A stretch of DNA of 37,260 bases, from contig NZ_HG964448.1 of assembly GCF_000689255.1 (NCBI RefSeq), positions 1 to 37,260 of the forward strand. The letters are read 5' to 3'. The notes beneath the pieces are model-generated. The model saw only the letters and a program-made list of their open reading frames with translations, did not search any database and had not been told where the DNA came from. The stretch comes from Mycobacterium triplex (lineage in GTDB: Bacteria > Actinomycetota > Actinomycetes > Mycobacteriales > Mycobacteriaceae). The first letter of the stretch is position 1; every line of letters starts with the position of its first letter. Below, piece by piece: positions 26,601 to 34,681 of this stretch. Both the position numbers and the translations under genes were made by a program.

Positions 26601-27120
26601 CAGCGGCGATTCGCTCGATGACCTCGGCGATGGCCGTGTCCGGTGAACAGGCGAACGGAACGTCGACGAACATTGCATCAACACTGGGACCGTGCAGGTC
26701 GACCTGCTCAAACAGCACCCGGTCGTCGATCTCGTACTGGTTGCCGACGTAGAGTCGAACGGTCGAAGTGATGCGGTCCTTGCGTCCTTGGTGTTCCTCA
26801 TGCCGGCGCTTCATCGTGACCAAGGTCTCAGCGTCGTAGGCGTCGCCGTCGTGGGCGTCGATCAAGCTGTGATGCGTCGGACACAACAACATCAAGTTCT
26901 CGTACTTATCGATGTCAGCGCGGGGATAATCGGGGTCATAGCGTGGGCCCCCAGAGCTCCCGGACCGGATATGTGCCTCCTCGCCGACGACGACCGCGAA
27001 CCCGTCACCGGTTCGCGCGTCCACTTCATCGGCCGTTAATGACTGCCAGCACGTCGCGAACGAGCACAGGTTGTGGGCACGACCCCACAGCAGCTTGCGC
27101 GCCTGTGCGCTGATCGTCAC
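23674..27120 (-). CDS. HNH endonuclease-NACHT NTPase, probable anti-phage defence protein
   Basis: A 1148-residue protein from GTG 27120. Residues 1-110 form an HNH nuclease: Cys19 and Cys24, His50, Asn75, Cys80, His83-His84 in LLCPTHHSLID. A NACHT-type STAND NTPase follows: Walker A GGPGQGKS at 210-217 and Walker B LIALDGLDEV at 321-330, with the DGLDE form typical of NACHT. Residues about 480-1148 are mostly helical and probably sense a trigger. Bacterial NACHT proteins with nuclease heads are known to protect against phage by oligomerising and cutting DNA. It is divergent from the NERD-STAND gene. A 129-base diverged copy of its 3' part occurs at 32483-32611. Confidence 0.9.
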   Translation of the reverse strand: MTISAQARKLLWGRAHNLCSFATCWQSLTADEVDARTGDGFAVVVGEEAHIRSGSSGGPRYDPDYPRADIDKYENLMLLCPTHHSLIDAHDGDAYDAETLVTMKRRHEEHQGRKDRITSTVRLYVGNQYEIDDRVLFEQVDLHGPSVDAMFVDVPFACSPDTAIAEVIERIAAEHPGDAEALAGAGGKVVAGAAQALLHPDWRGNALLVGGPGQGKSTLLQYVCQFHRSRMLNKSSYAGDDQQLAQVTRTPRVAIRLDLRRYAQWAIAKAPVAKNKKGKPAASPAWRSIEQYIVAEVKKGSGGHEFSLEDLATLVSTEPVLIALDGLDEVANIDQRLHVGDQIVEMYARQKVDARDLVVIVATRPGATTSRLWSSRDFPRFTLQRLSQGLRIQYLRKWSAVAGLNEEATDKLQATFMDNQHVPHIRELASYPMQLAILLHLLHRRQLLPQQRTELYAEYLKTFLDREQTAEKEPLLADQRDTIVSVHAYLGWYLQTRAEEGTGAGSISRSELRTVLREHLEGQEYGQQFADRLFSAISTRVLCLVERETDRFQFEVQSLREYFTALYIFQNAPPKGVGNSRDDCLDALLQRPYWSNVCRFFVGMFSKVEVRGIRQNLRQLSTATGDLALHPMLRSMAAQFLDDRTYVGQADEPMQEVVNFVLEGPGVILAADGLLDANGPHLQFSERAGQSQAVRHLKARLGQEASLEMRSAIAALLRRHGTTDDLHQWWWAQTAPTLAWLQTAAELGVLRELSDPENDTLAATLIALSPETVWLATLLHQGGYNGRHGEIISLCKTDINDGAADAITPSPLTSVAPLVQCAAKAQLRPHTDAAQQRARRTRIRQRGHTGDALLGEITELSNYLSEKPLSDATATDWFNRLKRIAQTWGDGWVLRQAIATVPADLDLQRLADRAGADEPTLASAALWEHDARSHTKDAQWWQQSLSSCESDLDRRHWVFSVLSIARPQAVLDVTPRLNEVVSALSPKHYAAVRYSLGWFTKSSVARELVFAEPLRLKQVEVSPRLLWLIHVVGTEATIEWADRRLETGFESLLQPGLGDMRPLLRTVGSRTTVKAKQLKHSRSLLPLGGWASDIKLGALSFELAREILRDPDQWPGDLAQRAAEKIGTRLASKASTLAATAHADAWFT
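23901..24029 (-). repeat. Part of HNH-NACHT gene duplicated at 32483-32611
   Basis: This segment near the 3' end of the HNH-NACHT gene matches 32483-32611 in the same orientation without gaps, about 105 of 129 positions by hand alignment. The two copies are directly repeated and flank 8.5 kb containing most of the HNH-NACHT gene, the NERD-STAND gene and the Mrr-like gene. Confidence 0.75.
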
Positions 27121-27192
27121 GAGACCTCGCTGTCGGCATCGAACGGAAAACCGCTCTTATCCTCTCAGAAGCCTCGACACACTCCGACCAGA

Positions 27193-27378
27193 TCACCACC
27201 GCGCGTCGCGTCGCTGACCTCGCGTTCCGCCGCGCCGGTCACTGTGGCCATCGCTGAGAAGAGCAAGTTCCCAGCGCACCAAATCGATGGCGGTGATCAC
27301 CGCCGGATCGTCGGGATCCAGACCTTCTTCGCGCAATGCGATGCGTTCGATGTCGTCCATATGGGTATGGACGGTCAT
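27193..27378 (-). CDS. Small acidic protein upstream of the HNH-NACHT gene
   Basis: A 61-residue open frame (55 if ATG 27360 is used) on the same strand as the HNH-NACHT gene, ending 72 bases before its start. The middle (MDDIERIALREEGLDPDD, then ITAIDLVRWELALL) looks like two amphipathic helices, and the last 15 residues are Arg/Gly-rich. No family is recognised and no strong ribosome site is seen. It could be a small regulator or cofactor of the NACHT protein, or chance coding within a divergent promoter region. Confidence 0.4.
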   Translation of the reverse strand: MTVHTHMDDIERIALREEGLDPDDPAVITAIDLVRWELALLSDGHSDRRGGTRGQRRDARW

Positions 27379-27505
27379 CCACCCAATCCGGTTCCAGCGA
27401 TATTGGCTACCGTGACCGTGGTGGAGGCCATGCGCTGGCTGTCGTCGGTCTGTCGCACCGTTCAGGTAGTCTGAGCGACAGTGCCACCCACCAAGGTGGC
27501 GACAG

Positions 27506-30500
27506 GTGAATAAAAACAACAACACACAGATCACCGTTTTCTACGGAGACCAGCCCGCCCACGCCCATGAGCGTCGAGCTATCAACGTGGTGCGGAACGA
27601 ACTTGCTCGCCGCAACATGCCGGCCACCCTGCTCGTCAACTTCGCGGTCGCTCGCGGAGCCCGCCAGATTGATCTGCTGATCGTCTCCGACCAGCGGTGC
27701 ATGAATGTCGAACTCAAGCACGTCGACCCCACCTTGCCGCTGATTGCCACTCCCAACGGCCCGTGGCGCCAGCGCCTCCCTGAGGGCGCAGAGCGCATGG
27801 TGGCCGATCACGGCTACTACGAGCAGGCTCTCCAGGAAACCTACGGTGTCGCCGACGTCCTGGCTGATCTCAACCGCAAAGGCGTGGTCCCCGGTCCAAC
27901 TGGTAAAGGTTTCGCCAGGCACATCGACACCGTGGTGTGCTGCGACCCGCACATTCCCGCGGGCTCGACGCTGAACCGACACGCCTACGTCAGCGTCGTC
28001 GGACTCGATACCCTCGTCGACCGACTCGCCCAGCCCGGGCCGGGACTCCCACACTGGGACCGCCGACACTGGGACGAGGTAATCCGCCATCTCGGCCTCT
28101 ACCCCGAGGGCGAGGACACGACGGAGGCGTTGCGTCGCCGCGCCGACGCTGCAGCTGTCGAGGACTACCGGCGCAGGTTCCGGGAGTTCACCGCAGCGAA
28201 CCTTCCACCGCTCGTTGCGGCCGCCGCGCTAATCGACTCAGCGCCAGTCACTGTGAACGCCGACACCATGGCGGATCACCTTGTCGGCCGGCAGCACCGG
28301 ATCCAGCTGGCAGCCGAAAGCGGCCAGGGCAAAACGCATCTGGCCAAACACGCCGCGCTGACTCTGACCGATCGCGGCCAGATGGTGGTCTGGATCGATG
28401 CCGACGATTACAGGAAAGGCCACCTCATCCAGTCGTTACGTCGCGCGGTCAGCCCGTTCAGCACACACGAGGCCCACTCACTGCTGGCGAAAGCCGCTGA
28501 AGGCGGATCCGGGATCACCTTCGTCATCGACGCATTGGAGAAATGCCCCCACCGTGAAAAGCTGCTCGAACAGCTCCACGCGCTCCAAAACCAATATCCC
28601 GCAGCGCTTTTGGTCACCACCACCAACGCTTCTATGCCCCAACTCGCCGCCACATGCAACGTGCATTTGCAGGCGCCGACCGGCGTCGAACGTGGGCGCA
28701 TCGCCACCACCTATGGAACATCCGACCGCGTGGCCGAATCCGAGGAGTACAGGACCCGCTACGACATCACCCTGGCGGCACAAGTCATCGCAGATCTGCC
28801 CGCTGGCCGGGACAGCAACACCGAGGTCCTCGATGACTACATCCGTCGGCGCACCCCCAGCGAAGCCGTCCGAGCCGGGCTGCGATGCCTTGCCCAGGCC
28901 ATGAACGCCGGCGTGCGCACCGCACTTCCGATCGCGGAGGTGATGACCACGCTGCGCCGCTGCGAAGCACTCGCCACCACCCCGTCGGCAATCGACGACA
29001 CCCTGGCTTCGCCGCTGATCCGGGTCTACCAAGCTCGGCTGCGCTTTGACCATGAGAAGCTGGCGCGCTTCCTCACCGCCGAGCATCTGGTGTTGACCGC
29101 CCACGACGGCGCCGAGCTGGCCCAGCTGCTCACCCAGCCGGCGCACCGGGATCTTCGCGACCACGCACTCATGCTGGAGAGCGACCCCGTCCGCCGCTAC
29201 GACACCATCCGCCAGCTCGCCGACCCCACGCTGATCGCCTCCGCCGCAATGGGATCGTTCGGAATCCCCACCGCCAAGCAGGCCCAGGCAGACATCACCG
29301 AATTGCTCGTCCAGGCGGCCGCTGCCGCACCACATTCCACGTTCACGGCCAAAGATCCGCAAGCCGCATCGCTCGATGGCACCTGGCATCACCTGCGGCA
29401 ATGGACGCCGATCGAGGAGTCGTTGCTGCTCGCCGCGGGACGGTGTGCCTACCACGGCATGTTTCTGCCCGAGATCGGCGCATTGATGGACGCGACCGAC
29501 ACCGTGATGCGCACTGCGATGCGCGACCTTCACGGGGCGGGCAGCCGGATGGCGATCAGCACCGTCGTTGCATGTACGTTCGGCCCGTTCGGTCAGAAGA
29601 GCACCCCCGCGGCCGGACTGGTGACTCAGGGCGCCCAAGACGCCCGTAATTTCGGCGACCGCGCGGCCACGACCATACCTACTGCCACCCCGACGTGGAC
29701 ACCCAACCCGCGATGCCTCGGCCGGCTCTATTTGGCAGCACTGCTCAGTCATCCGATCCGCCACGACATCGACGCGCAGCATCTGCCTGACCTCGTCAAG
29801 ACCGGCCTGGCGGTCGGCGGCTATCACCTTCGGCTGAAGTTATTGGAGTCTGCCATGTACGGCAGTAGTGTGCTGAAATCCGATACGCGCCAACGCATGG
29901 TCGACGTGCTGAGCGGCTACGACAACGACCTAGGCGACTGGGGTACCAGCTCGACGCTAATCGACGCACTCGCCAGCTACGACCAGATCACCCCCGTGAC
30001 GTCGCTGGAAGGAATCCAACGCGAGATCGCCGACGCTCTAAGCGACGTCGACCATCCCGATCACCAGACACTGGCCCAGGGAATCGTGGCCAGCATGTTC
30101 GAAGACGAACGCGTGCTCGGCCCCTACAGCGAAGCTATTGACTCATTGCCCGACAACCAGCGGCTGACCCTGTACGCGATGTCGGTGATGCCCTCCGACT
30201 GCAGCTTCGGAACCCCTTGGGCGGTAAAACAACTCGCCGAGGGCGCCGACGGCGCCGACGACCTCGTAGTACGCGCATTGGCTCGTTACGCCGGACCACT
30301 ACCTCGCGAGACCTTCAGTCACTCCGAGGCGGTGGCTGCACACCTCAATGGTCTATCCGGCTGGGCCAAGATTTCCGCCACGTTGCCACCTGTAGACGAA
30401 TCGGCCGACGAGGTCGCAGTCGCATGGAGACTGGTCGATGAACTGTTACTGCACCTGTTCCGTGGCGACATGGTCGAACAGGCAGCAGGTATCTGGCACC

Positions 30501-30865
30501 GGCTCTCACACGAAACGCCCGGCTCGACCGTCACCATCCTCCGCGACCTCTATCGCGCTAACAGCGAACTGCTCAGCGGCGACCAGAATTCCACGGTCAA
30601 TCCGCACCGCGCGCTGGTGGCCGCCTATCCCGACCAGATTCGCGAACTGCTGCAGTGGGCCCTGACCCACCGCGACGACCTACCAGGAGGGCGAGAGAAG
30701 TGGCATCCCATGGGCGGCACCAGCGGTTACGCCGTGCGGATGCTCGGAGTGGTGGGTACGACCACCACCGCAGACCTGTTGCGCCACCACTACGTTCACG
30801 ACCCAGAACTTGGCCGCGACGCTATCGAGGCCGTCCACGCGATCGATGCGCGCACTCAACAGTGA
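27506..30865 (+). CDS. NERD nuclease-STAND NTPase, probable defence protein
   Basis: A 1119-residue protein from GTG 27506, with AAGGTGG about six bases upstream. Residues 1-120 resemble the NERD (nuclease-related) domain of the PD-(D/E)XK fold: Glu22, Asp56 in RQIDLLIV and Glu69-Leu-Lys71. A P-loop NTPase of STAND character follows: Walker A AESGQGKT at 270-277 and Walker B FVIDALEKC at 339-347. Residues 480-1119 appear helical, like a repeat sensor. The layout (nuclease, NTPase, long sensor) mirrors the divergent HNH-NACHT protein with a different nuclease. It probably recognises an invader and degrades nucleic acid. Upstream, a 6-bp hairpin at 27483-27500 includes part of the ribosome site. 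Confidence 0.85.
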   Translation: MNKNNNTQITVFYGDQPAHAHERRAINVVRNELARRNMPATLLVNFAVARGARQIDLLIVSDQRCMNVELKHVDPTLPLIATPNGPWRQRLPEGAERMVADHGYYEQALQETYGVADVLADLNRKGVVPGPTGKGFARHIDTVVCCDPHIPAGSTLNRHAYVSVVGLDTLVDRLAQPGPGLPHWDRRHWDEVIRHLGLYPEGEDTTEALRRRADAAAVEDYRRRFREFTAANLPPLVAAAALIDSAPVTVNADTMADHLVGRQHRIQLAAESGQGKTHLAKHAALTLTDRGQMVVWIDADDYRKGHLIQSLRRAVSPFSTHEAHSLLAKAAEGGSGITFVIDALEKCPHREKLLEQLHALQNQYPAALLVTTTNASMPQLAATCNVHLQAPTGVERGRIATTYGTSDRVAESEEYRTRYDITLAAQVIADLPAGRDSNTEVLDDYIRRRTPSEAVRAGLRCLAQAMNAGVRTALPIAEVMTTLRRCEALATTPSAIDDTLASPLIRVYQARLRFDHEKLARFLTAEHLVLTAHDGAELAQLLTQPAHRDLRDHALMLESDPVRRYDTIRQLADPTLIASAAMGSFGIPTAKQAQADITELLVQAAAAAPHSTFTAKDPQAASLDGTWHHLRQWTPIEESLLLAAGRCAYHGMFLPEIGALMDATDTVMRTAMRDLHGAGSRMAISTVVACTFGPFGQKSTPAAGLVTQGAQDARNFGDRAATTIPTATPTWTPNPRCLGRLYLAALLSHPIRHDIDAQHLPDLVKTGLAVGGYHLRLKLLESAMYGSSVLKSDTRQRMVDVLSGYDNDLGDWGTSSTLIDALASYDQITPVTSLEGIQREIADALSDVDHPDHQTLAQGIVASMFEDERVLGPYSEAIDSLPDNQRLTLYAMSVMPSDCSFGTPWAVKQLAEGADGADDLVVRALARYAGPLPRETFSHSEAVAAHLNGLSGWAKISATLPPVDESADEVAVAWRLVDELLLHLFRGDMVEQAAGIWHRLSHETPGSTVTILRDLYRANSELLSGDQNSTVNPHRALVAAYPDQIRELLQWALTHRDDLPGGREKWHPMGGTSGYAVRMLGVVGTTTTADLLRHHYVHDPELGRDAIEAVHAIDARTQQ

Positions 30866-30925
30866 GGACCTGTGGCCGTCTAAGCAACTGTGCGGCAAGC
30901 GATTACAGTCGTTGGTTGCCGATCA

Positions 30926-32065
30926 TCAGAAAGGTGGCTCATCGGTGGTCGTCCACGGATTGATTGTCGGCGGGACTGCTGCCGCCGGCAGGGGCAGGTT
31001 GGCGACGACGTAGAGGTTAAGGATGTCGTCGCGGTCGATGAACATGAGTTGGCTGCGTTTGGATGCGTCCAGCGCGTTACCGATCCAGGCGCGTGCGGCT
31101 TTGGTGATCTCGCCACCAGCGACGATGAACGCGTGGTCGACCAGAACTCGCTTGTTGTGTTCGGGATCAAAGATCTCGTGGGCCAGCATCATCAGCACCT
31201 GGTTGTGGATCTCGGCGATATTGGCGTTGCCGGTCTTTGTGACACCCGAAGCATCGAGTTTGCCTTTCTTGGCTTGGATGCCGAAGTAGAGCTGGTGCTG
31301 GGTGGGCAAGGTGTACCGCATCCAAATGTCTTTGCCGTATTCGAGTGCCTTGTCCTTGTGGCCGGCGGCAGTGATGCGATGAAATCCCAACTGCCGGAAC
31401 AGCGGCAGCAGCACCTCTTCGATCAGTTGGTCCTCGCTGCAGGTGTCGAGGTAGGCGGCCAGATTGGTACGCCGCTCGGTTTCGGCCGGGGTTAGGGGGC
31501 GGTGCGGGTTGACCTGCAGCACTGTGACTGTGTCGCTGCCAAGATGACGCAAATAGCAGTGCCGGTCCTCGCCGTAGAACGCCTCGAACCCTTCGCGGGT
31601 GAGCACGCTGTTGAGTTGGGCAAGGGCGCCCGGTCGTTCGGCGCCTTCGTTGAGGGCCTCGCGCGGGTCCATCAGGTGATCGATGAGACGACAGAACACT
31701 TCCGGTGGATGTGGGGGACCTTCGTGGGGTTCGTTGAGCATCGACTCGAGGACATCGGCGACCCACCAGTTGCGGGTGGTCTTACCGTCGTGAGTCCACT
31801 CGGTGTCCATGTCGGCGAAGAATTCGGTGATGTAGTAACTCGACCGATAGGGGAAGTACTTGGGCTGCTCGTCTGGGCCGGGCACATCGGCGCCGGTGTT
31901 GCCGCAGATGAGGTCGGCCAGATCGAGCGTATTGCGGCGTTTGAATTTCAACGAGATTCCCTGCTGTGACGGTGGTTGTGATCGCGCTGGTGCGACCTCG
32001 ACGATGCCGAGGTGGTGAATCTGGCCGTCCGGGGTGGCCAGAACGGCCCTCCAAATCGTATGCAC
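30926..32065 (-). CDS. Mrr-like restriction endonuclease-fold protein
   Basis: A 379-residue protein from GTG 32065. The C-terminal half carries a PD-(D/E)XK nuclease pattern of the Mrr type: Glu216/217, Asp246 in EYGKDIW and Gln264-Ala-Lys266 in GIQAKKGK. The region around residues 125-180 (RLIDHLMDP, LNSVLTREGF, YLRHLGS) resembles the helical N-terminal module of AbiJ-type abortive infection proteins, which is a weak match. No methyltransferase lies nearby, so it is probably not a classical restriction pair. It is convergent with the NERD-STAND gene, 60 bases apart. It may act alone or with the neighbouring systems. Confidence 0.75.
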   Translation of the reverse strand: MHTIWRAVLATPDGQIHHLGIVEVAPARSQPPSQQGISLKFKRRNTLDLADLICGNTGADVPGPDEQPKYFPYRSSYYITEFFADMDTEWTHDGKTTRNWWVADVLESMLNEPHEGPPHPPEVFCRLIDHLMDPREALNEGAERPGALAQLNSVLTREGFEAFYGEDRHCYLRHLGSDTVTVLQVNPHRPLTPAETERRTNLAAYLDTCSEDQLIEEVLLPLFRQLGFHRITAAGHKDKALEYGKDIWMRYTLPTQHQLYFGIQAKKGKLDASGVTKTGNANIAEIHNQVLMMLAHEIFDPEHNKRVLVDHAFIVAGGEITKAARAWIGNALDASKRSQLMFIDRDDILNLYVVANLPLPAAAVPPTINPWTTTDEPPF

Positions 32066-32090
32066 TTCATGGACACATATTCGCGTTATC

Positions 32091-32429
32091 TTGACTGTCG
32101 CATTGCTCAGCTTCGGACCTCACGAGATCATCGCCGACGAATTCGCCGACCTCCCCGGCGCCGAGCAGGTCATCATCTTCGGATCCTGGGCAGCCCGCTA
32201 CGCCGGCCAGCCCGGACCCCCGCCCGACGACATCGACGTTTTAGTCATCGGCGACGCCAGTCGGCAGCAGGTCTTCGACGCCGCCGATCGCGCCGAGCGC
32301 CGCCTTGGCAGGCCCGTCAATCCCGAGCAGACCAAACCCGCCCGATGGGAAGACCCACGTGACTCGAGCTTGCTGATCGAGGTCGAGCAACGCCCCTTCC
32401 TCACGGCGTACTCCCGGGCGAATCGATGA
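32091..32429 (+). pseudogene. 5'-truncated MNT nucleotidyltransferase (lost HTH)
   Basis: The readable product is a minimal nucleotidyltransferase (MNT) domain: FGSWAARYAG for the Gly-Ser motif, DDIDVLVIG for the catalytic aspartates, and RRLGRPVNPEQ. Actinobacterial proteins with this domain normally carry an N-terminal winged helix of about 80 residues; here only its last residues (TVALLSFGPHEII) remain. The frame is open back to GTG 32034, inside the divergent Mrr-like gene start, so no natural start is evident; TTG 32091 and 32103 are the only clear options. At its 3' end an ATGA overlap leads into a short frame that breaks into unrelated sequence. Confidence 0.6.
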
Positions 32430-32482
32430 GCGGCGGGATCCAACGGGCGCGGCACCATCGCGTTGCCGCGCTAACGGGCCAT

Positions 32483-32611
32483 CTACCGTGCTGCGCGACC
32501 CGATCGTGCGAAGCAGCTGCTGCGTGTCACCCAGGCCGCGTTGCGGTAACGACTCGAAGACCGTTTCCAGCTTCTGATCTGCCCACGCGATGGTTGCCTC
32601 GGTTCCCACCG
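32483..32611 (-). pseudogene. Fragment of an HNH-NACHT-like gene
   Basis: Read on the minus strand, this encodes GTEATIAWADQKLETVFESL and following residues through LLRTIGSRSTV, matching the HNH-NACHT protein near residues 1030-1073 with many conservative changes. About 105 of 129 bases match 23901-24029 without gaps, and the frame is kept. Sequence on both sides is unrelated. It is a remnant of a second, related defence gene, or a diverged partial duplication, now lying between the MNT fragment and the Gabija operon. Confidence 0.8.
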
Positions 32612-32731
32612 CTCGTATCGCTCGCGGGCGAGATCGGACCGTACGGACAAGGCGGGCCGGCGAGCGCAGTCGTGCGTCAACTGTGGCCTCAAGTGACCTC
32701 GTGCTGGGTAGGCTGCCTGCTCGGAGGGCCT

Positions 32732-34681
32732 ATGTATATCGAGCGGCTGCAGCTTAGTAATTTTCGCTGCTTCGGTCCCGCGGGTGCAGCGGTCAATTTG
32801 GATCCGCGACTGACTGCTCTCATTGGCGGAAATGGCGCGGGCAAGACCGCGGTATGCGAAGCGCTTCTTCGGATGTTCGGCACTCAAGAGCAGCGCCGCG
32901 TGCAACTCGATGATTTTCATGTATCCAGTGCAGAAACGGAGCCGCCCTCGGCCCGATCGCTTCAGGTGGAAGTGATACTGGCTTTTCCCGAGCTGGAGAA
33001 CGTCGACGAAGACGACCCGGAATCTCTAGCTGCAGCCGATAGCGTGCCAGAGTTCTTTCAGCAGATGGCGGCAACAGAAGATGGCCACCTTAAGTGCCGA
33101 TTTGTGCTTAGGGCGACCTGGATCGATGACGGGTCAGTTGATGGAAATATCGGAGAAGAGCGCCGTGTCGTCCACACGTTCGACGAGGACTACGGCGATC
33201 GTTGGTCATCGTTTCGTGAGGTCGACCGAAATCGCATTCAGATGCTCTACCTTCCCGCAGCGCGCGACGGCGCTCGCCAGTTGGCTGCGTTTATGCGCGG
33301 ACGCCTGTGGCGAGCTAGCCGTTGGTCAAGCGACCTCAGCGAGCACCTCGCAGGTGCCGCCGATGACTTACTTGAGAAGTTTCAGTCCGAAAGTGTGGTG
33401 ACCGCGATTTCACAAGCCCTCAGCAAGCGGTGGCAACAATTGCACCACGCCGATACCGAGGCTCGGCCATCGTTCGAGCCGCTTCAGAGAAACGTCGGCG
33501 AACTATTTCGCAACGTTGCGCTGCTATTTGAGCCGTCACCGACCGGGCGGAAGCGGGCTGCCACAGCATTGAGTGACGGTCAACGTTCCCTCCTCCACCT
33601 CGCGCTGTCCGCGGCCACGCTGGATCTCGAGAGCGACTTTGTTGCCGGGAAGCTATCGGACCAGTTCGAGCTCTCGCTATCGAGCTTGCCGGCTTTGACA
33701 CTCTTGGCTCTCGAAGAGCCCGAGAATCACCTCTCGCCATTTTTCTTGTCGCGGGTAGTTGCCCAGCTGACCGAGCTTGCGGAACAGACGCCGACTCAAT
33801 CGATTTTGGCGAGCCATTCGGCGAGCGCGTTGGCGCGGGTCGAGCCGGACCAAGTGCGTCACATCTGTCATGACCGCGTGACCGCAACGAGTTCCATTAC
33901 CCCAATTGAGTTGCCTGCCGACGTCACTGAAGCCAGCAAGTACATCCGCGAGGCGGTGCGCGCGCACCCCGAACTCTACTTCTCGCGCTATGTTGTGTTG
34001 TGCGAGGGTGACTCCGAGGAACTGGTTATCCCGCTCCTTGCGCAAGCCAGGGGCGTGCCGATTGACCGTTCGTTCGTCGCAGTCGTTCCGCTGGGCGGAC
34101 GTCATACCAACTACTTTTGGCAGCTCTTGTCCAGCCTCAACGTGCCGTATGCCACGCTCCTCGATCTGGACTGGGGACGCGATGGCGGTGGTGTCGGAAG
34201 GATCAAGACCGTATGCCAAGAGCTCCTCAAGCTAGGCGAGGATCCTTTCGCTGACATACAAGGCTACGCACAGATCGAAGATCTTGAAGCTGATCTCGAC
34301 TACAACGAACTCATCGCGTGGACAGAGCACCTGCGCCGCTTCAACGTCTTCTTCTCCGAACCGCTCGACCTGGATATGTCCCTGCTTGAGACGTATTTCG
34401 ATTATTACTCGGCAGATTTGGACGAGGGGGCGAAGGGGCCAGACTTCGATTCCGATCCTACGCCCGCGGTGTTAGGACGTGCCGATCCCGTTATCGACTA
34501 CTGGAAAGCGCCGGAGCGCAAGCAGTATCTCTCGTGGTATCGGTACCTCTTTGCCAACAAGTCTAAGCCAGCAAGTCATCTCAGAGCTCTGACCACAGTT
34601 CCAACGGACAAGCTTGCCCAGCCGCCTACCGTACTGGCCGACCTTATCGACACAATCGAAAAGGAAGTAGGGCTAGGATGA
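32732..34681 (+). CDS. gajA: OLD-family ATPase-TOPRIM nuclease, GajA-like (Gabija)
   Basis: A 649-residue OLD nuclease. ABC-type ATPase: Walker A GGNGAGKT at 32-39, signature LSDGQ at 280-284, Walker B LTLLALEEPENH at 322-333, switch SH at 361-362. C-terminal TOPRIM: Glu425-Gly-Asp427 with Glu429-Glu430 in VVLCEGDSEE, and Asp478/Asp480 in LLDLDWG. GajA nicks DNA and is held in check by nucleotides. ATG 32732 follows GGAGGG with only three bases between; the open frame upstream crosses the NACHT fragment and is not used. It overlaps the helicase gene by ATGA. It is about 70 residues longer than the described Gabija protein of Bacillus. Class 2 OLD proteins are defined by this helicase pairing. 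Confidence 0.88.
   Translation: MYIERLQLSNFRCFGPAGAAVNLDPRLTALIGGNGAGKTAVCEALLRMFGTQEQRRVQLDDFHVSSAETEPPSARSLQVEVILAFPELENVDEDDPESLAAADSVPEFFQQMAATEDGHLKCRFVLRATWIDDGSVDGNIGEERRVVHTFDEDYGDRWSSFREVDRNRIQMLYLPAARDGARQLAAFMRGRLWRASRWSSDLSEHLAGAADDLLEKFQSESVVTAISQALSKRWQQLHHADTEARPSFEPLQRNVGELFRNVALLFEPSPTGRKRAATALSDGQRSLLHLALSAATLDLESDFVAGKLSDQFELSLSSLPALTLLALEEPENHLSPFFLSRVVAQLTELAEQTPTQSILASHSASALARVEPDQVRHICHDRVTATSSITPIELPADVTEASKYIREAVRAHPELYFSRYVVLCEGDSEELVIPLLAQARGVPIDRSFVAVVPLGGRHTNYFWQLLSSLNVPYATLLDLDWGRDGGGVGRIKTVCQELLKLGEDPFADIQGYAQIEDLEADLDYNELIAWTEHLRRFNVFFSEPLDLDMSLLETYFDYYSADLDEGAKGPDFDSDPTPAVLGRADPVIDYWKAPERKQYLSWYRYLFANKSKPASHLRALTTVPTDKLAQPPTVLADLIDTIEKEVGLG

Noticed and set aside
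27121..27505. Idea that the two STAND genes form one operon
   Set aside because: They are divergent; only shared regulation can be proposed.
28478..29827. Minus-strand frame of 449 codons within the NERD-STAND gene
   Set aside because: Shadow of a coherent plus-strand protein; Gly/Arg-rich low-complexity translation.
32426..32731. Longer start for the GajA-like gene
   Set aside because: The extension crosses the NACHT fragment and is not OLD-like; the protein starts naturally with MYIERLQLSNF at 32732.
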